A DNA stretch of 8,865 nt from Actinomycetes bacterium (GCA_024640745.1 JAHEEL010000060.1:1-8865), one strand, 5' to 3'. Counted from the first letter of the stretch, positions 1 through 5,524 are shown. Made by a program: numbers and translations. Notes: a model not told the origin generated them from the letters alone.

Positions 1-185
1 TTGCCGATGACATGGTCTGGGTTCGATGTGTCGACGGCCTGCCCCTCGGGAGGAACGGAAGAGGTCCCATCCGGGTTGCCGGCCGCCGGCGCGGCGACGG
101 CCGGATCGGCAATGGCGAGCAACGCCATTGTCAGCGCAAGTACGCAAGCAGTCACCAAAGGGCGCGTGAAGACCCGTCGAGCCAT
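1..185 (-). CDS. Secreted protein, N-terminal part (runs off left edge)
   Basis: An open frame starts at the ATG at 185 and continues through position 1 without a stop; 61 codons are visible. Seen: a classic Sec signal peptide. The n-region is MARRVFTRP, followed by a hydrophobic core of roughly residues 11-26 (VTACVLALTMALLAIA) and a likely signal peptidase I site after PAVA (AxA type, near residue 31). The mature start is rich in Ala, Pro, Gly and Ser (AAPAAGNPDG), and the visible part ends ...NPDHVIG. No strong ribosome binding site precedes the ATG, and no in-frame upstream ATG was seen. It lies 56 bp behind trpG on the same strand and may be the last gene of the sortase-trpG transcript. 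The functional domain lies outside the window, so no function is assigned. It could be a cell-wall or extracellular protein; whether it carries a sortase signal cannot be seen. Confidence 0.72.
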   Translation of the reverse strand, partial: MARRVFTRPLVTACVLALTMALLAIADPAVAAPAAGNPDGTSSVPPEGQAVDTSNPDHVIG

Positions 186-241
186 GGGGCTGTATCGGCA
201 TCTCGCGGCACCAGCCTGAGCCGGAGTTGAGCGCGCGGCCG

Positions 242-829
242 TCAGACCGGCAACCGGCGACCGGCGACCGGCGACTCCAGGAAGTTCCGCAACAGATCTC
301 GTCCAACGGCCGTCATGATCGATTCGGGATGGAACTGCACGCCTTCGATCGGAAGGGTGCGGTGGCGCACGGCCTGCACGACGTCGTCCTCAGACCGCGC
401 CGACACCTCGAGGATGTCCGGGATCGAGGTGGCGGCGAGCGAGTGGTAGCGAGTAGCTTCGAACGGATCCGGCAGATCGGCAAAGATCCCTCGCCCATCG
501 TGAGTGATCATCGAGGTCTTCCCGTGCCTCGGCTCGGGGGCTCGCTCCACGTCGCCGCCGAACGCCGTCACGATCGTCTGGTGGCCGAGGCACACGCCGA
601 GCGTTGGAACCTCGGTTCCAAGTGTCAGCAAGTACTCCGTGCAGTATCCGGTGTCGGCCGGAGTACCGGGTCCCGGCGAGATGACCAGTCGATCCGGCTT
701 GAGGCGAGCACCCTCGTTCGGGGGCAGTTCATCGTTGCGGACCACGATCGTCTCCGCGCCGAGATCCCCGAAGTACTGCACGAGGTTGTACGTGAACGAG
801 TCGTAGTTGTCGATGACGAGGACTCTCAT
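242..829 (-). CDS. trpG: Anthranilate / aminodeoxychorismate synthase component II (glutamine amidotransferase)
   Basis: A 195-residue class I glutamine amidotransferase, full length for the TrpG/PabA family. It hydrolyses glutamine and passes ammonia to a chorismate-binding partner (TrpE or PabB, not in this window), for tryptophan or folate synthesis in the cytoplasm. Seen: the N-terminal DNYDSFTYNL motif (residues 7-16), the oxyanion loop SPGPGTP (51-57), the nucleophile elbow GVCLGHQ with Cys80, YHSL near 128-131, and GVQFHPES with His167 and Glu169, which completes the Cys-His-Glu triad. The ATG at 829 overlaps the stop of the upstream 49-residue membrane protein (ATGA, 826-829), so translation is probably coupled. 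TrpG and PabA cannot be told apart by sequence alone, and in many actinobacteria one subunit serves both pathways. The last codons and the stop region are built from a 7-bp tandem repeat. Confidence 0.95.
   Translation of the reverse strand: MRVLVIDNYDSFTYNLVQYFGDLGAETIVVRNDELPPNEGARLKPDRLVISPGPGTPADTGYCTEYLLTLGTEVPTLGVCLGHQTIVTAFGGDVERAPEPRHGKTSMITHDGRGIFADLPDPFEATRYHSLAATSIPDILEVSARSEDDVVQAVRHRTLPIEGVQFHPESIMTAVGRDLLRNFLESPVAGRRLPV
246..273. repeat. Four tandem copies of a 7-bp unit at the trpG 3' end
   Basis: Four consecutive units, ACCGGCA followed by three ACCGGCG, lie at 246-252, 253-259, 260-266 and 267-273. They encode most of the final Val-Ala-Gly-Arg-Arg-Leu-Pro-Val residues of trpG on the minus strand, directly before its stop at 242-244. 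Because 7 is not a multiple of 3, gain or loss of a unit would shift the frame and change the extreme C-terminus without touching the catalytic core. Confidence 0.85.
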
Positions 830-975
830 CCGACGGTGCCCCCCGTGTCGAGCAGGGTGTTGCCGATCCAGTCGTAGAAGAAGAAGAGCGCCACCAACGC
901 CACCAACGCCACGACGACCGCAAGGATCACCTTCACGACCATCGGACCGGGAAGATCAATGAACCACTGCTTCAT
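826..975 (-). CDS. Small single-pass membrane protein between sortase and trpG
   Basis: A 49-residue protein with one strongly hydrophobic segment (about residues 12-33, rich in Val, Ala and Leu, ending ALFFFYDW), flanked by an N-terminal MKQWFIDLPGP and a short polar tail ending DTGGTVG. The start is fixed by context: its ATG (973-975) overlaps the sortase stop (ATGA at 972-975), and its own stop overlaps the trpG ATG (ATGA at 826-829). A GAGG about 10 nt upstream could serve as ribosome binding site. No enzymatic motif is present. Its position, locked on both sides by overlaps, argues that it is a real gene and is made in step with the sortase. I infer a small accessory or envelope protein; the function is unknown. 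Confidence 0.8.
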   Translation of the reverse strand: MKQWFIDLPGPMVVKVILAVVVALVALVALFFFYDWIGNTLLDTGGTVG

Positions 976-1766
976 GCGTAGATCGCCTCGTAATTGGGAC
1001 CGTCGACGAGTTCTGCGAAGACGACCAAGCGGCGCCTCGACGAGAACTTGGGATGGCACGTGGTGAGGGTCAGCCACGAGCCCTCGCGCGGATCCGTGAC
1101 CCATACATCGGTGGGCCGCACGATCTGCAGTTCGCGTACCTCGTAGATATGCGTTCCGATCGCGGTGTCGACTTCGATGATGTCCCCAACCTCCAGGGTG
1201 TCGACTTCGTGGAATGGCGCCCCGTAGGTGGTGCGGTGGCCCGAGATGACCGAATTGCCGGGAAGACCCGGGAGCGGCGTCGTCGGCATGTGGCCTGCGC
1301 CGTTCTTGAGGTCGCGAACCCGCACTCCCTCGACGACGGTCCACCCGTCCTGGAGCCGCTCGATCGACGGGATCCGCACGACAGCGAAGGCATCGCCCAA
1401 GGCTGGTGCCGTCTCCACGAGGAGCGTTCGCGGCCCGGACCGGTCCGGCGTTCCGTCATCCTCCGGGCCGTCGGACTCGGGGGGAACCACGGCCGCACCG
1501 TCTTCGATCGTGTCTTGCGTGACCGGCGGTGTGTACTCGACTTCGGAGACCTCCGTCGTAGCGAAGTGCTCCTCCGCCTCCTCGGAGAGCGCGTCCTGAT
1601 GCTGTTCAGCGAACCACGTCGTCACGAAGAGCTGCTGGGCGACGAAACCGAGTATGAGAAGGCCCGAAACGATGGCCGTCCACCCGACAATGCGCACCAC
1701 GCGCGTGACCACCCCCGGAGCGGGGGTCGCGGCATCCTGCTCCGAAGCGGCCACGCCATCGTCCAT
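972..1766 (-). CDS. Class E sortase (membrane-anchored transpeptidase)
   Basis: A 264-residue sortase of the actinobacterial class E type, which cleaves a C-terminal sorting signal on secreted proteins and links them to peptidoglycan. Seen: one N-terminal membrane anchor (about residues 27-50), then an acidic Glu/Asp/Pro-rich linker (about 55-110), then the catalytic beta-barrel. Catalytic residues are visible: His177 in ISGHRTTYG, Cys237 in TLTTCHPKF, and Arg246 nine residues after Cys237, a spacing that matches the Cys-Arg spacing of Streptomyces SrtE enzymes. LEVGD (191-195) is also typical. I chose the ATG at 1766 because the membrane anchor follows it at the usual distance and a TACGCT promoter box lies 8 nt before it; an extension of the frame to 2111 would cross crgA on the other strand. 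The gene is divergent from crgA and overlaps the next small gene by ATGA. Family studies give class E sortases a preference for LAxTG-like signals; no such substrate is complete in this window. Confidence 0.93.
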   Translation of the reverse strand: MDDGVAASEQDAATPAPGVVTRVVRIVGWTAIVSGLLILGFVAQQLFVTTWFAEQHQDALSEEAEEHFATTEVSEVEYTPPVTQDTIEDGAAVVPPESDGPEDDGTPDRSGPRTLLVETAPALGDAFAVVRIPSIERLQDGWTVVEGVRVRDLKNGAGHMPTTPLPGLPGNSVISGHRTTYGAPFHEVDTLEVGDIIEVDTAIGTHIYEVRELQIVRPTDVWVTDPREGSWLTLTTCHPKFSSRRRLVVFAELVDGPNYEAIYA

Positions 1767-1774
1767 GACGACGC

Positions 1775-1780
1775 AGCGTA
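1775..1780 (-). promoter_or_regulatory. Putative -10 box of the sortase operon
   Basis: On the minus strand, TACGCT (1780 down to 1775) is followed by GCGTCGTC and then the sortase ATG. A start site about 7 nt beyond the box would fall within two bases of the ATG, giving a leaderless or nearly leaderless mRNA. No convincing -35 is visible. Confidence 0.5.
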
Positions 1781-1814
1781 CCGACACGACCACGCAACGG
1801 TGACCGGGTTCGCG

Positions 1815-1843
1815 TTGGGAACTGAGCGCCGGGTCGCTACGCT
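1815..1843 (+). promoter_or_regulatory. Putative crgA promoter, leaderless
   Basis: TTGGGA (1815-1820, 4 of 6 matches to TTGACA), a 17-bp spacer, and TACGCT (1838-1843). The crgA ATG begins 8 nt after the last base of the -10 box, so the expected start site coincides with the initiation codon. No Shine-Dalgarno sequence precedes the ATG, as expected for a leaderless transcript. Confidence 0.6.
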
Positions 1844-1850
1844 TCAGTCC

Positions 1851-2108
1851 ATGCCTGTCTCGAAGGGCCGAAAGAAAGCCAACAAGCGACCGACCCCGCC
1901 GAAGAAGCCGGCCGTCACCGAGGCCGAGGAGAAGGGCCCGTCTCCAACGTGGTACGTGGCCACCATGTTTGGGCTCATGGCCGTTGGCATCATCGTGATT
2001 CTCGTCAACTACATGGGAATCCTGCCGGGCGGCACGTCCAACCTCTACCTGCTCGGCGGCCTGGCGATGATCGGCGTCGGCTTCGCCATGACGCTCAACT
2101 ACCGCTAG
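1851..2108 (+). CDS. crgA: Cell division protein CrgA
   Basis: An 85-residue protein matching the CrgA family, which sits at the division septum in actinobacteria and interacts with FtsZ and the septal peptidoglycan machinery. Seen: a very basic N-terminus (MPVSKGRKKANKR) followed by a Pro/Lys/Glu linker, a PTWY entry into the first transmembrane helix (about residues 33-53), a short extracytoplasmic loop with LPGGTSN (about 58-64), and a second helix (about 65-82) ending in TLNYR. Two helices with a short loop and both ends cytoplasmic is the family topology, and the length is normal. The ATG at 1851 is chosen because the basic CrgA N-terminus begins there and a -10 box ends 8 nt upstream; longer forms of this frame would cross the sortase gene. 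It is divergent from the sortase operon and convergent with the zinc-ribbon gene. Confidence 0.93.
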   Translation: MPVSKGRKKANKRPTPPKKPAVTEAEEKGPSPTWYVATMFGLMAVGIIVILVNYMGILPGGTSNLYLLGGLAMIGVGFAMTLNYR

Positions 2109-2120
2109 CAAGGGCGGGGC

Positions 2121-2157
2121 GCGGGTGCAACCCGCCGCGAACTACAACTGTGTGGTT
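2121..2157. terminator. Two small hairpins between convergent genes
   Basis: The 104-bp gap between the crgA stop and the end of the convergent zinc-ribbon gene holds two consecutive inverted repeats. The first is GCGGGT (2121-2126), loop GCA, ACCCGC (2130-2135). The second is AACTACA (2140-2146), loop ACTG, TGTGGTT (2151-2157), with one G-U pair. Neither has a proper U-tract. Their place between converging genes fits weak bidirectional termination. This is an inference from position and pairing only. Confidence 0.4.
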
Positions 2158-2212
2158 ATCCCCGGATCTACCCACACCTTGGGGAGAAGTCGCGAAAACC
2201 CCCGTTGTTCCC

Positions 2213-2443
2213 TCACACCGGGTCCATGACCTCGCGGCAGTGCTTCGGCGGCTCGGGGGCAGCATCCTGCTGGTGGGTGACGGTCAGGCGCATCCCGCAG
2301 ATTGAGCAGCGGTAGTCGACCTCGACCTCGTGCACGGAATCAGGGTCGGGTTCCGGGGGTGGTCCCGTGGCGATCATCCGGACGATCACGACGGTGCCGG
2401 CGAAGATGGCACAACCTACGACGATGGCGATGGCGATCGTCAT
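2213..2443 (-). CDS. Membrane-anchored small zinc-ribbon protein
   Basis: A 76-residue protein with an N-terminal hydrophobic helix (about residues 2-24, TIAIAIVVGCAIFAGTVVIV), a Pro-rich spacer (PPPEPDPD, 28-35) and a C-terminal metal-site module: YRCSICG (Cys46 and Cys49), then PPKHC (His68 and Cys69) and a final MDPV. CxxC plus HC is enough for a Zn or Fe site of rubredoxin/zinc-ribbon type. The start was set at the ATG at 2443, two bases after the thiolase stop (TAG CG ATG), which gives the helix directly at the N-terminus; the frame could extend to 2497 but that would overlap the thiolase. Probably cotranscribed and translationally coupled with the thiolase. Function unknown; a redox or structural metal module tethered to the membrane is inferred. 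Confidence 0.75.
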   Translation of the reverse strand: MTIAIAIVVGCAIFAGTVVIVRMIATGPPPEPDPDSVHEVEVDYRCSICGMRLTVTHQQDAAPEPPKHCREVMDPV

Positions 2444-2445
2444 CG

Positions 2446-3609
2446 CTACCCGGTGAGCTCGAGGACCGTGCCGTTCGCAGTCCCGCCGCCCTCGCACATC
2501 GCCTGGAGCCCATATCGGGTCCCGGTGCGCTCCATCTCGTGAAGCAGGGTCGTCATGAGGCGGGCCCCGGAAGCACCGAGTGGATGGCCGAGGGCGATGG
2601 CTCCTCCGTTCACGTTGACCCTATCCCAATCTGCGCCCGTCTCCAGGAGCCACGCGCCGATCACCGAGGCGAACGCCTCGTTGACCTCGAACAGGCCGAT
2701 CTCGTCGAGTGTGAGTCCGGCGTTTGCGAGTACCGCCTCAGTTGCCGGGATCGGTCCGGTGAGCATGGTGACGGGGTCCGTTCCGACGACGGAGAACCCC
2801 TTGAACGTCGCTCGGGCAGTCAGCCCGAGCTCCGCCGCTTTGGATGCACTCATGATGAGGACCGCCGCAGCACCATCGGTGATCTGAGAGGAGTTCCCTG
2901 CCGTGATCACACCGTCTTCCTTGAATGCCGGACGCAGGCCGGCGAGAGCCTCTGGCGTCGTCGAGGGCCGGATTCCCTCATCACGACGCGTCGTGGTCGT
3001 TTCTCCGTCGACCGTGATCTCGATCGAGATGATTTGCGATTCGAATCTTCCTTCGTCGGTTGCTCGCTGCGCCCGCATGTGCGAGTCGTAGGCGATGCGG
3101 TCGAGGTCCGCCCGTTCGAGATCCCACTGCTCGGCGATCATCTCAGCCGAGATGCCTTGGGGAACGAGTTGGTGGTCGTAGCGATCGGTCATCTTCGGTC
3201 CAAACGGCTTGCCGGGACCCTGTGAAAAGGAGATCCCCATCGGGACGCGGCTCATCGATTCGACACCGGCGGCCACGACAACGTCGTAGACGCCGGCCAT
3301 GACGCCCTGGGCGGCAAAGTGCGCGGCCTGCTGGCTCGATCCACACTGCCGGTCGAGGGTGACGCCGGGGACCGACTCCGGCCAACTGGCGGCGAGCACG
3401 GCATTCCGGCCGATGTTGAACGTCTGCTCGCCGACCTGCGAGACGCACCCCATGATCACATCGTCGACGAGGATCGGGTCGAGGTGATTCCGCTCGACGA
3501 GCGCTCGAAGGGTCTCCGCGGCGAGGTCGACGGGGTGCCAGCCCCCGAGACGGCCGTTCCGCTTCCCCATCGGCGTTCGGACGGCATCGACGATCACCGC
3601 GGTCTCCAC
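2446..3609 (-). CDS. Thiolase (acetyl-CoA acetyltransferase / 3-ketoacyl-CoA thiolase)
   Basis: A 387-residue thiolase, normal for the family. It catalyses CoA-dependent cleavage of 3-ketoacyl-CoA or, in reverse, condensation of two acyl-CoA units, in the cytoplasm. Seen: the nucleophilic Cys89 in LDRQCGSSQQA, GNSSQITDGAAA (238-249), VNEAFA (309-314), the active-site His342 in ALGHPLGASGAR, and the general-base Cys372 in MCEGGGTANG. The GTG at 3609 is used because the METAVIVDAVRTP start follows it and GAGGGAG lies 6 nt upstream. Sequence features resemble actinobacterial FadA-type degradative thiolases, including steroid and branched-acid ones, but the substrate cannot be assigned. No other beta-oxidation gene is beside it. 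It begins 24 nt after the 3' end of tRNA-Ala on the same strand. Confidence 0.95.
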   Translation of the reverse strand: METAVIVDAVRTPMGKRNGRLGGWHPVDLAAETLRALVERNHLDPILVDDVIMGCVSQVGEQTFNIGRNAVLAASWPESVPGVTLDRQCGSSQQAAHFAAQGVMAGVYDVVVAAGVESMSRVPMGISFSQGPGKPFGPKMTDRYDHQLVPQGISAEMIAEQWDLERADLDRIAYDSHMRAQRATDEGRFESQIISIEITVDGETTTTRRDEGIRPSTTPEALAGLRPAFKEDGVITAGNSSQITDGAAAVLIMSASKAAELGLTARATFKGFSVVGTDPVTMLTGPIPATEAVLANAGLTLDEIGLFEVNEAFASVIGAWLLETGADWDRVNVNGGAIALGHPLGASGARLMTTLLHEMERTGTRYGLQAMCEGGGTANGTVLELTG

Positions 3610-3633
3610 CGGCAGCTCCCTCGTGTGCGGGCG

Positions 3634-3706
3634 TGGAGACGATCGGACTCGAACCGACGACCCCCTGGTTGCAAACCAGGTGCTCTCCCAACTGAGCTAC
3701 GTCCCC
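3634..3706 (-). tRNA. tRNA-Ala (anticodon TGC)
   Basis: A 73-nt cloverleaf on the minus strand. Acceptor GGGGACG pairs with CGTCTCC (one G-U pair); D arm GCTC/GAGC; anticodon arm CCTGG-TTTGCAA-CCAGG with anticodon TGC; T arm GTCGG-TTCGAGT-CCGAT; discriminator A. The CCA end is not encoded (CGC follows). The acceptor, D, anticodon and T stems all close, so the gene looks functional. Confidence 0.97.
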
Positions 3707-3717
3707 GCGTGACCGGG

Positions 3718-3723
3718 AGTGTA
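3718..3723 (-). promoter_or_regulatory. Putative -10 box of tRNA-Ala
   Basis: TACACT on the minus strand (3723 to 3718), ending 11 nt before the first tRNA base, which allows a start about 5 nt upstream of the mature 5' end. The -35 region is not convincing. The transcript could continue into the thiolase. Confidence 0.45.
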
Positions 3724-3730
3724 CCGATCA

Positions 3731-3750
3731 ACCCGTCATGACGAACGGGT
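3731..3750 (-). terminator. Possible hairpin at the 3' end of the DUF2269-like gene
   Basis: ACCCGT (3731-3736) and ACGGGT (3745-3750) form a 6-bp stem with an 8-nt loop that starts within the stop codon of the membrane-protein gene. The centre is also a perfect 10-bp palindrome, CGTCATGACG (3734-3743). No U-tract follows. It lies just upstream of the tRNA-Ala -10 box, so it could separate the two transcripts or be a binding site. Confidence 0.35.
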
Positions 3751-4202
3751 CACCACTTGAAGACCATGAAGACAACCCCGATGAACAAGAGTCCGGTCCG
3801 AACGTGGTTGGCCATGAGAACCTGCTGGATCAGCCCGGGAATTGCCTCGGCGTCCGCTTCGGGATCGCCTGCGAGCGCCTCGACCCGATCGACCCGGGGC
3901 GTGGCGTAGAAGAGGTCGATGACGACGGCGATTGCCGCAACGATGATGCCGACGGTCACCCAGACCGACTCGAACTTCCATCCCGGCACGATGAAGACCA
4001 ACCAGAATCCAAACACGATCGTTGCGACGCCTGCGATGTTGAAGAGGCGCCGGTTCGTGGCCCCGACCCTCCGGAACACGCCGACGAGCCCGCGCTCGTC
4101 AGCGTTCCTCCCGACGGCGGCCATCAGGGCCTCGACGTAGATCGAACCGCCCAGCCACACGATCACGGCCAGAATGTGAAAGAGCAGGATCCAATGGCGC
4201 AC
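3750..4202 (-). CDS. Four-helix integral membrane protein, DUF2269/CopD-like
   Basis: A 150-residue hydrophobic protein with four predicted membrane helices at about 4-25, 53-71, 80-100 and 130-148. Seen: WILLFHILAVIVWLGGS at the N-terminus, with His9 inside helix 1, a basic cytoplasmic-type loop with RRVGATNRR, the motif YATPRVDR after helix 3, and NHVRTG leading into the last helix, which ends MVFKW. These features match DUF2269-type proteins, which are distantly related to CopD-like membrane domains. The buried His9 and His132 could bind a metal or haem, but this is inference. The GTG at 4202 has AGGAG five to six bases upstream. The FMN-reductase gene ends 32 bp before it on the same strand, so the two are probably one transcript, possibly a redox pair. 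Confidence 0.82.
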   Translation of the reverse strand: MRHWILLFHILAVIVWLGGSIYVEALMAAVGRNADERGLVGVFRRVGATNRRLFNIAGVATIVFGFWLVFIVPGWKFESVWVTVGIIVAAIAVVIDLFYATPRVDRVEALAGDPEADAEAIPGLIQQVLMANHVRTGLLFIGVVFMVFKW

Positions 4203-4234
4203 AGCATCTCCTCGAGCGAGCAGTACGCAAGAGG

Positions 4235-5089
4235 CTACTGCGAGCCCCGGTCGATGCGAAGCGCATCGTCGATCGATCGCCCGGCCTCGATCGGATCGTG
4301 GAATTCGACGATCGGAAGACTGTCGGCGCCCACCCGTACCGTGTCCCTCGCCTCGTCGCTCAGGTGACCGTCGACGACGACGGCAGCAACGGATCGCCGG
4401 GAAAGGATCCGAGCCGCGTCGACTGCGGCAATCGCCCGCAAGGTGCGATGACCCATCTCGACGATGGATCGCTCGGCGGCGTTGGCGCGGTCCTCTTCGC
4501 TCCCGACCACGAGGATCGATCCGCGAAGCGCGAGGCGCTCCGTCGATCGGGAGCGCTCGACCACGTCGACGAGCCGTTCGATCATCGCAGCCAACTCGTC
4601 ACGCAGAGGATCGTCGGTGAGTTCAGCGCCATCGAACCGGTCGCGGGCACCCCTCACCATCACCTGCGGGTCCGCAACGATGCACAGGCTGTTGTGCGCC
4701 AGGATGTCGCGGAGGTGCTGCTGCGACCGCGCCGTGCCGGATCCGCCTCCTGCGCCGATGATCGCCGCCGGTTTGAAATCGAGCGGTGAATCCGGCCCAA
4801 GCGACAGCCAGTCGATCGTGTTCTTCATGGCCCCGGTCACCGACCAGTTGTACTCGGGAGACGCGAACACGATCCCGTCGGCCGTCCGAACGAGCACCCG
4901 CAGGGCCTCGACCGAGGCGGGACGGCCGTCCGCTGCCGCGTCGGCGTCGTACAGCGGGATGTCCGAGATATCGGCGATCTCGGCAGTGACTCCGTCGGGC
5001 ATACGCTCGAACGCCGCGCGAAGTAGCGCAGTGTTGTAGGAACCGGATCGCAGGCTGCCGGAGATCCCGATGAGGTGTGTGTCGGTCAT
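4235..5089 (-). CDS. NADPH-dependent FMN reductase fused to a degenerate receiver-like domain
   Basis: A 284-residue protein. Residues 1-180 are a flavodoxin-fold NADPH-dependent FMN/quinone reductase, usually about 180-190 residues long as a separate protein. Seen: GISGSLRSGSYN (8-19), the phosphate loop for FMN, FASPEYNWSVTGAMKN (75-90), and the glycine-rich GAGGGSG (112-118). Residues 190-284 are an extra domain that reads like a response-regulator receiver: beta-1 SILVVGSEED where a receiver has ILVVDDE, then a helix and beta-3 AAVVVDGHLSDE with Asp240 at the phosphoacceptor position, then LPIVEFHD. The paired acidic residues of beta-1 are lost and no conserved Lys is clear, so it is probably a pseudo-receiver. 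The ATG at 5089 starts the flavodoxin fold exactly; AAGGA precedes it by only two bases. A possible -10, TACCCT, lies at 5121-5116. Likely cotranscribed with the following membrane protein. Confidence 0.88.
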   Translation of the reverse strand: MTDTHLIGISGSLRSGSYNTALLRAAFERMPDGVTAEIADISDIPLYDADAAADGRPASVEALRVLVRTADGIVFASPEYNWSVTGAMKNTIDWLSLGPDSPLDFKPAAIIGAGGGSGTARSQQHLRDILAHNSLCIVADPQVMVRGARDRFDGAELTDDPLRDELAAMIERLVDVVERSRSTERLALRGSILVVGSEEDRANAAERSIVEMGHRTLRAIAAVDAARILSRRSVAAVVVDGHLSDEARDTVRVGADSLPIVEFHDPIEAGRSIDDALRIDRGSQ

Positions 5090-5290
5090 GGTCCTTGTCA
5101 ATTCCAAGCGAGGCCAGGGTATTCCGTGACGAACCTCGCCACACTTCGCCGACCCACCGCGCTCGGTGCGCCAAATCCCACACCATCCGAGGCCGCACCG
5201 GATCGACCTGCACCATCGCACCCAACCGCGACATCACCTGGACCAGCCGACTCGGCCACCGCCACCCCCTCCCGCCGTAGGCGCCCCGGC

Positions 5291-5299
5291 TGCTATCGT
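5291..5299 (+). promoter_or_regulatory. Putative extended -10 promoter of tRNA-Ile
   Basis: TGC TATCGT, an extended -10 element (TGn followed by a TANNNT-type hexamer), ends 12 bases before the tRNA. No good -35 is visible upstream. The 221-bp gap from 5090 to 5310 that separates tRNA-Ile from the divergent reductase gene is cytosine-rich on the plus strand and shows no gene. Confidence 0.5.
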
Positions 5300-5310
5300 T
5301 TCGGCTCCGC

Positions 5311-5388
5311 GGGCCCATAGCTCAGCCTGGTTAGAGCGCATCCCTGATAAGGATGAGGTCCCTGGTTCAAATCCAGGTGGGCCCACCA
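5311..5388 (+). tRNA. tRNA-Ile (anticodon GAT)
   Basis: A 78-nt cloverleaf including an encoded CCA. Acceptor GGGCCCA pairs with TGGGCCC; D arm GCTC/GAGC; anticodon arm CATCC-CTGATAA-GGATG with anticodon GAT; T arm CCTGG-TTCAAAT-CCAGG; discriminator A and CCA at 5386-5388. All stems pair. Its 3' end faces the biosynthetic cluster. Confidence 0.97.
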
Positions 5389-5524
5389 GACCGCATCCGT
5401 ACTCCGGCAAAGACCTGCCCGGTCCCGCCCTCGTACCCAAGGCCACCGCACGTCTCTGCCTCGAGGTCTCAACACGCTCCCTTCCCCCGCCACCCGCCCG
5501 GGCAGCGCTTCGGAATGAGCAGAA

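Noticed and set aside
1053..1850. Long plus-strand frame in phase with crgA covering the sortase region
   Set aside because: The part upstream of 1851 is antisense to a sortase with intact catalytic residues and has Arg/Asp-rich low-complexity composition. Only the last 85 codons match CrgA.
1767..2111. N-terminal extension of the sortase to an ATG at 2111
   Set aside because: The extension overlaps crgA on the opposite strand and is His/Arg/Asp-rich without family character. The membrane anchor and promoter box support the ATG at 1766.
2151..2185. DnaA-box-like TTATCCCC near 2156 and a CCCC/GGGG pairing
   Set aside because: Only one partial match (the CACA part is missing), no cluster of boxes and no AT-rich unwinding region, so it does not support an origin in this gap.
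3319..3741. Plus-strand frame containing SDSNRRPPGCKPGALPTELR
   Set aside because: It is an antisense translation of tRNA-Ala joined to the antisense of the thiolase. The minus-strand frame with CNQGVVGSSPIVSTP is the sense-strand tRNA translation. Neither is a gene.
5234..5446. Minus-strand frame with a GPPGFEPGTSSLSG-type peptide across tRNA-Ile
   Set aside because: This is the well-known false peptide produced by translating the antisense strand of a tRNA gene; the tRNA-Ile cloverleaf explains the bases. The plus-strand counterpart containing DEVPGSNPGGPT is rejected for the same reason.
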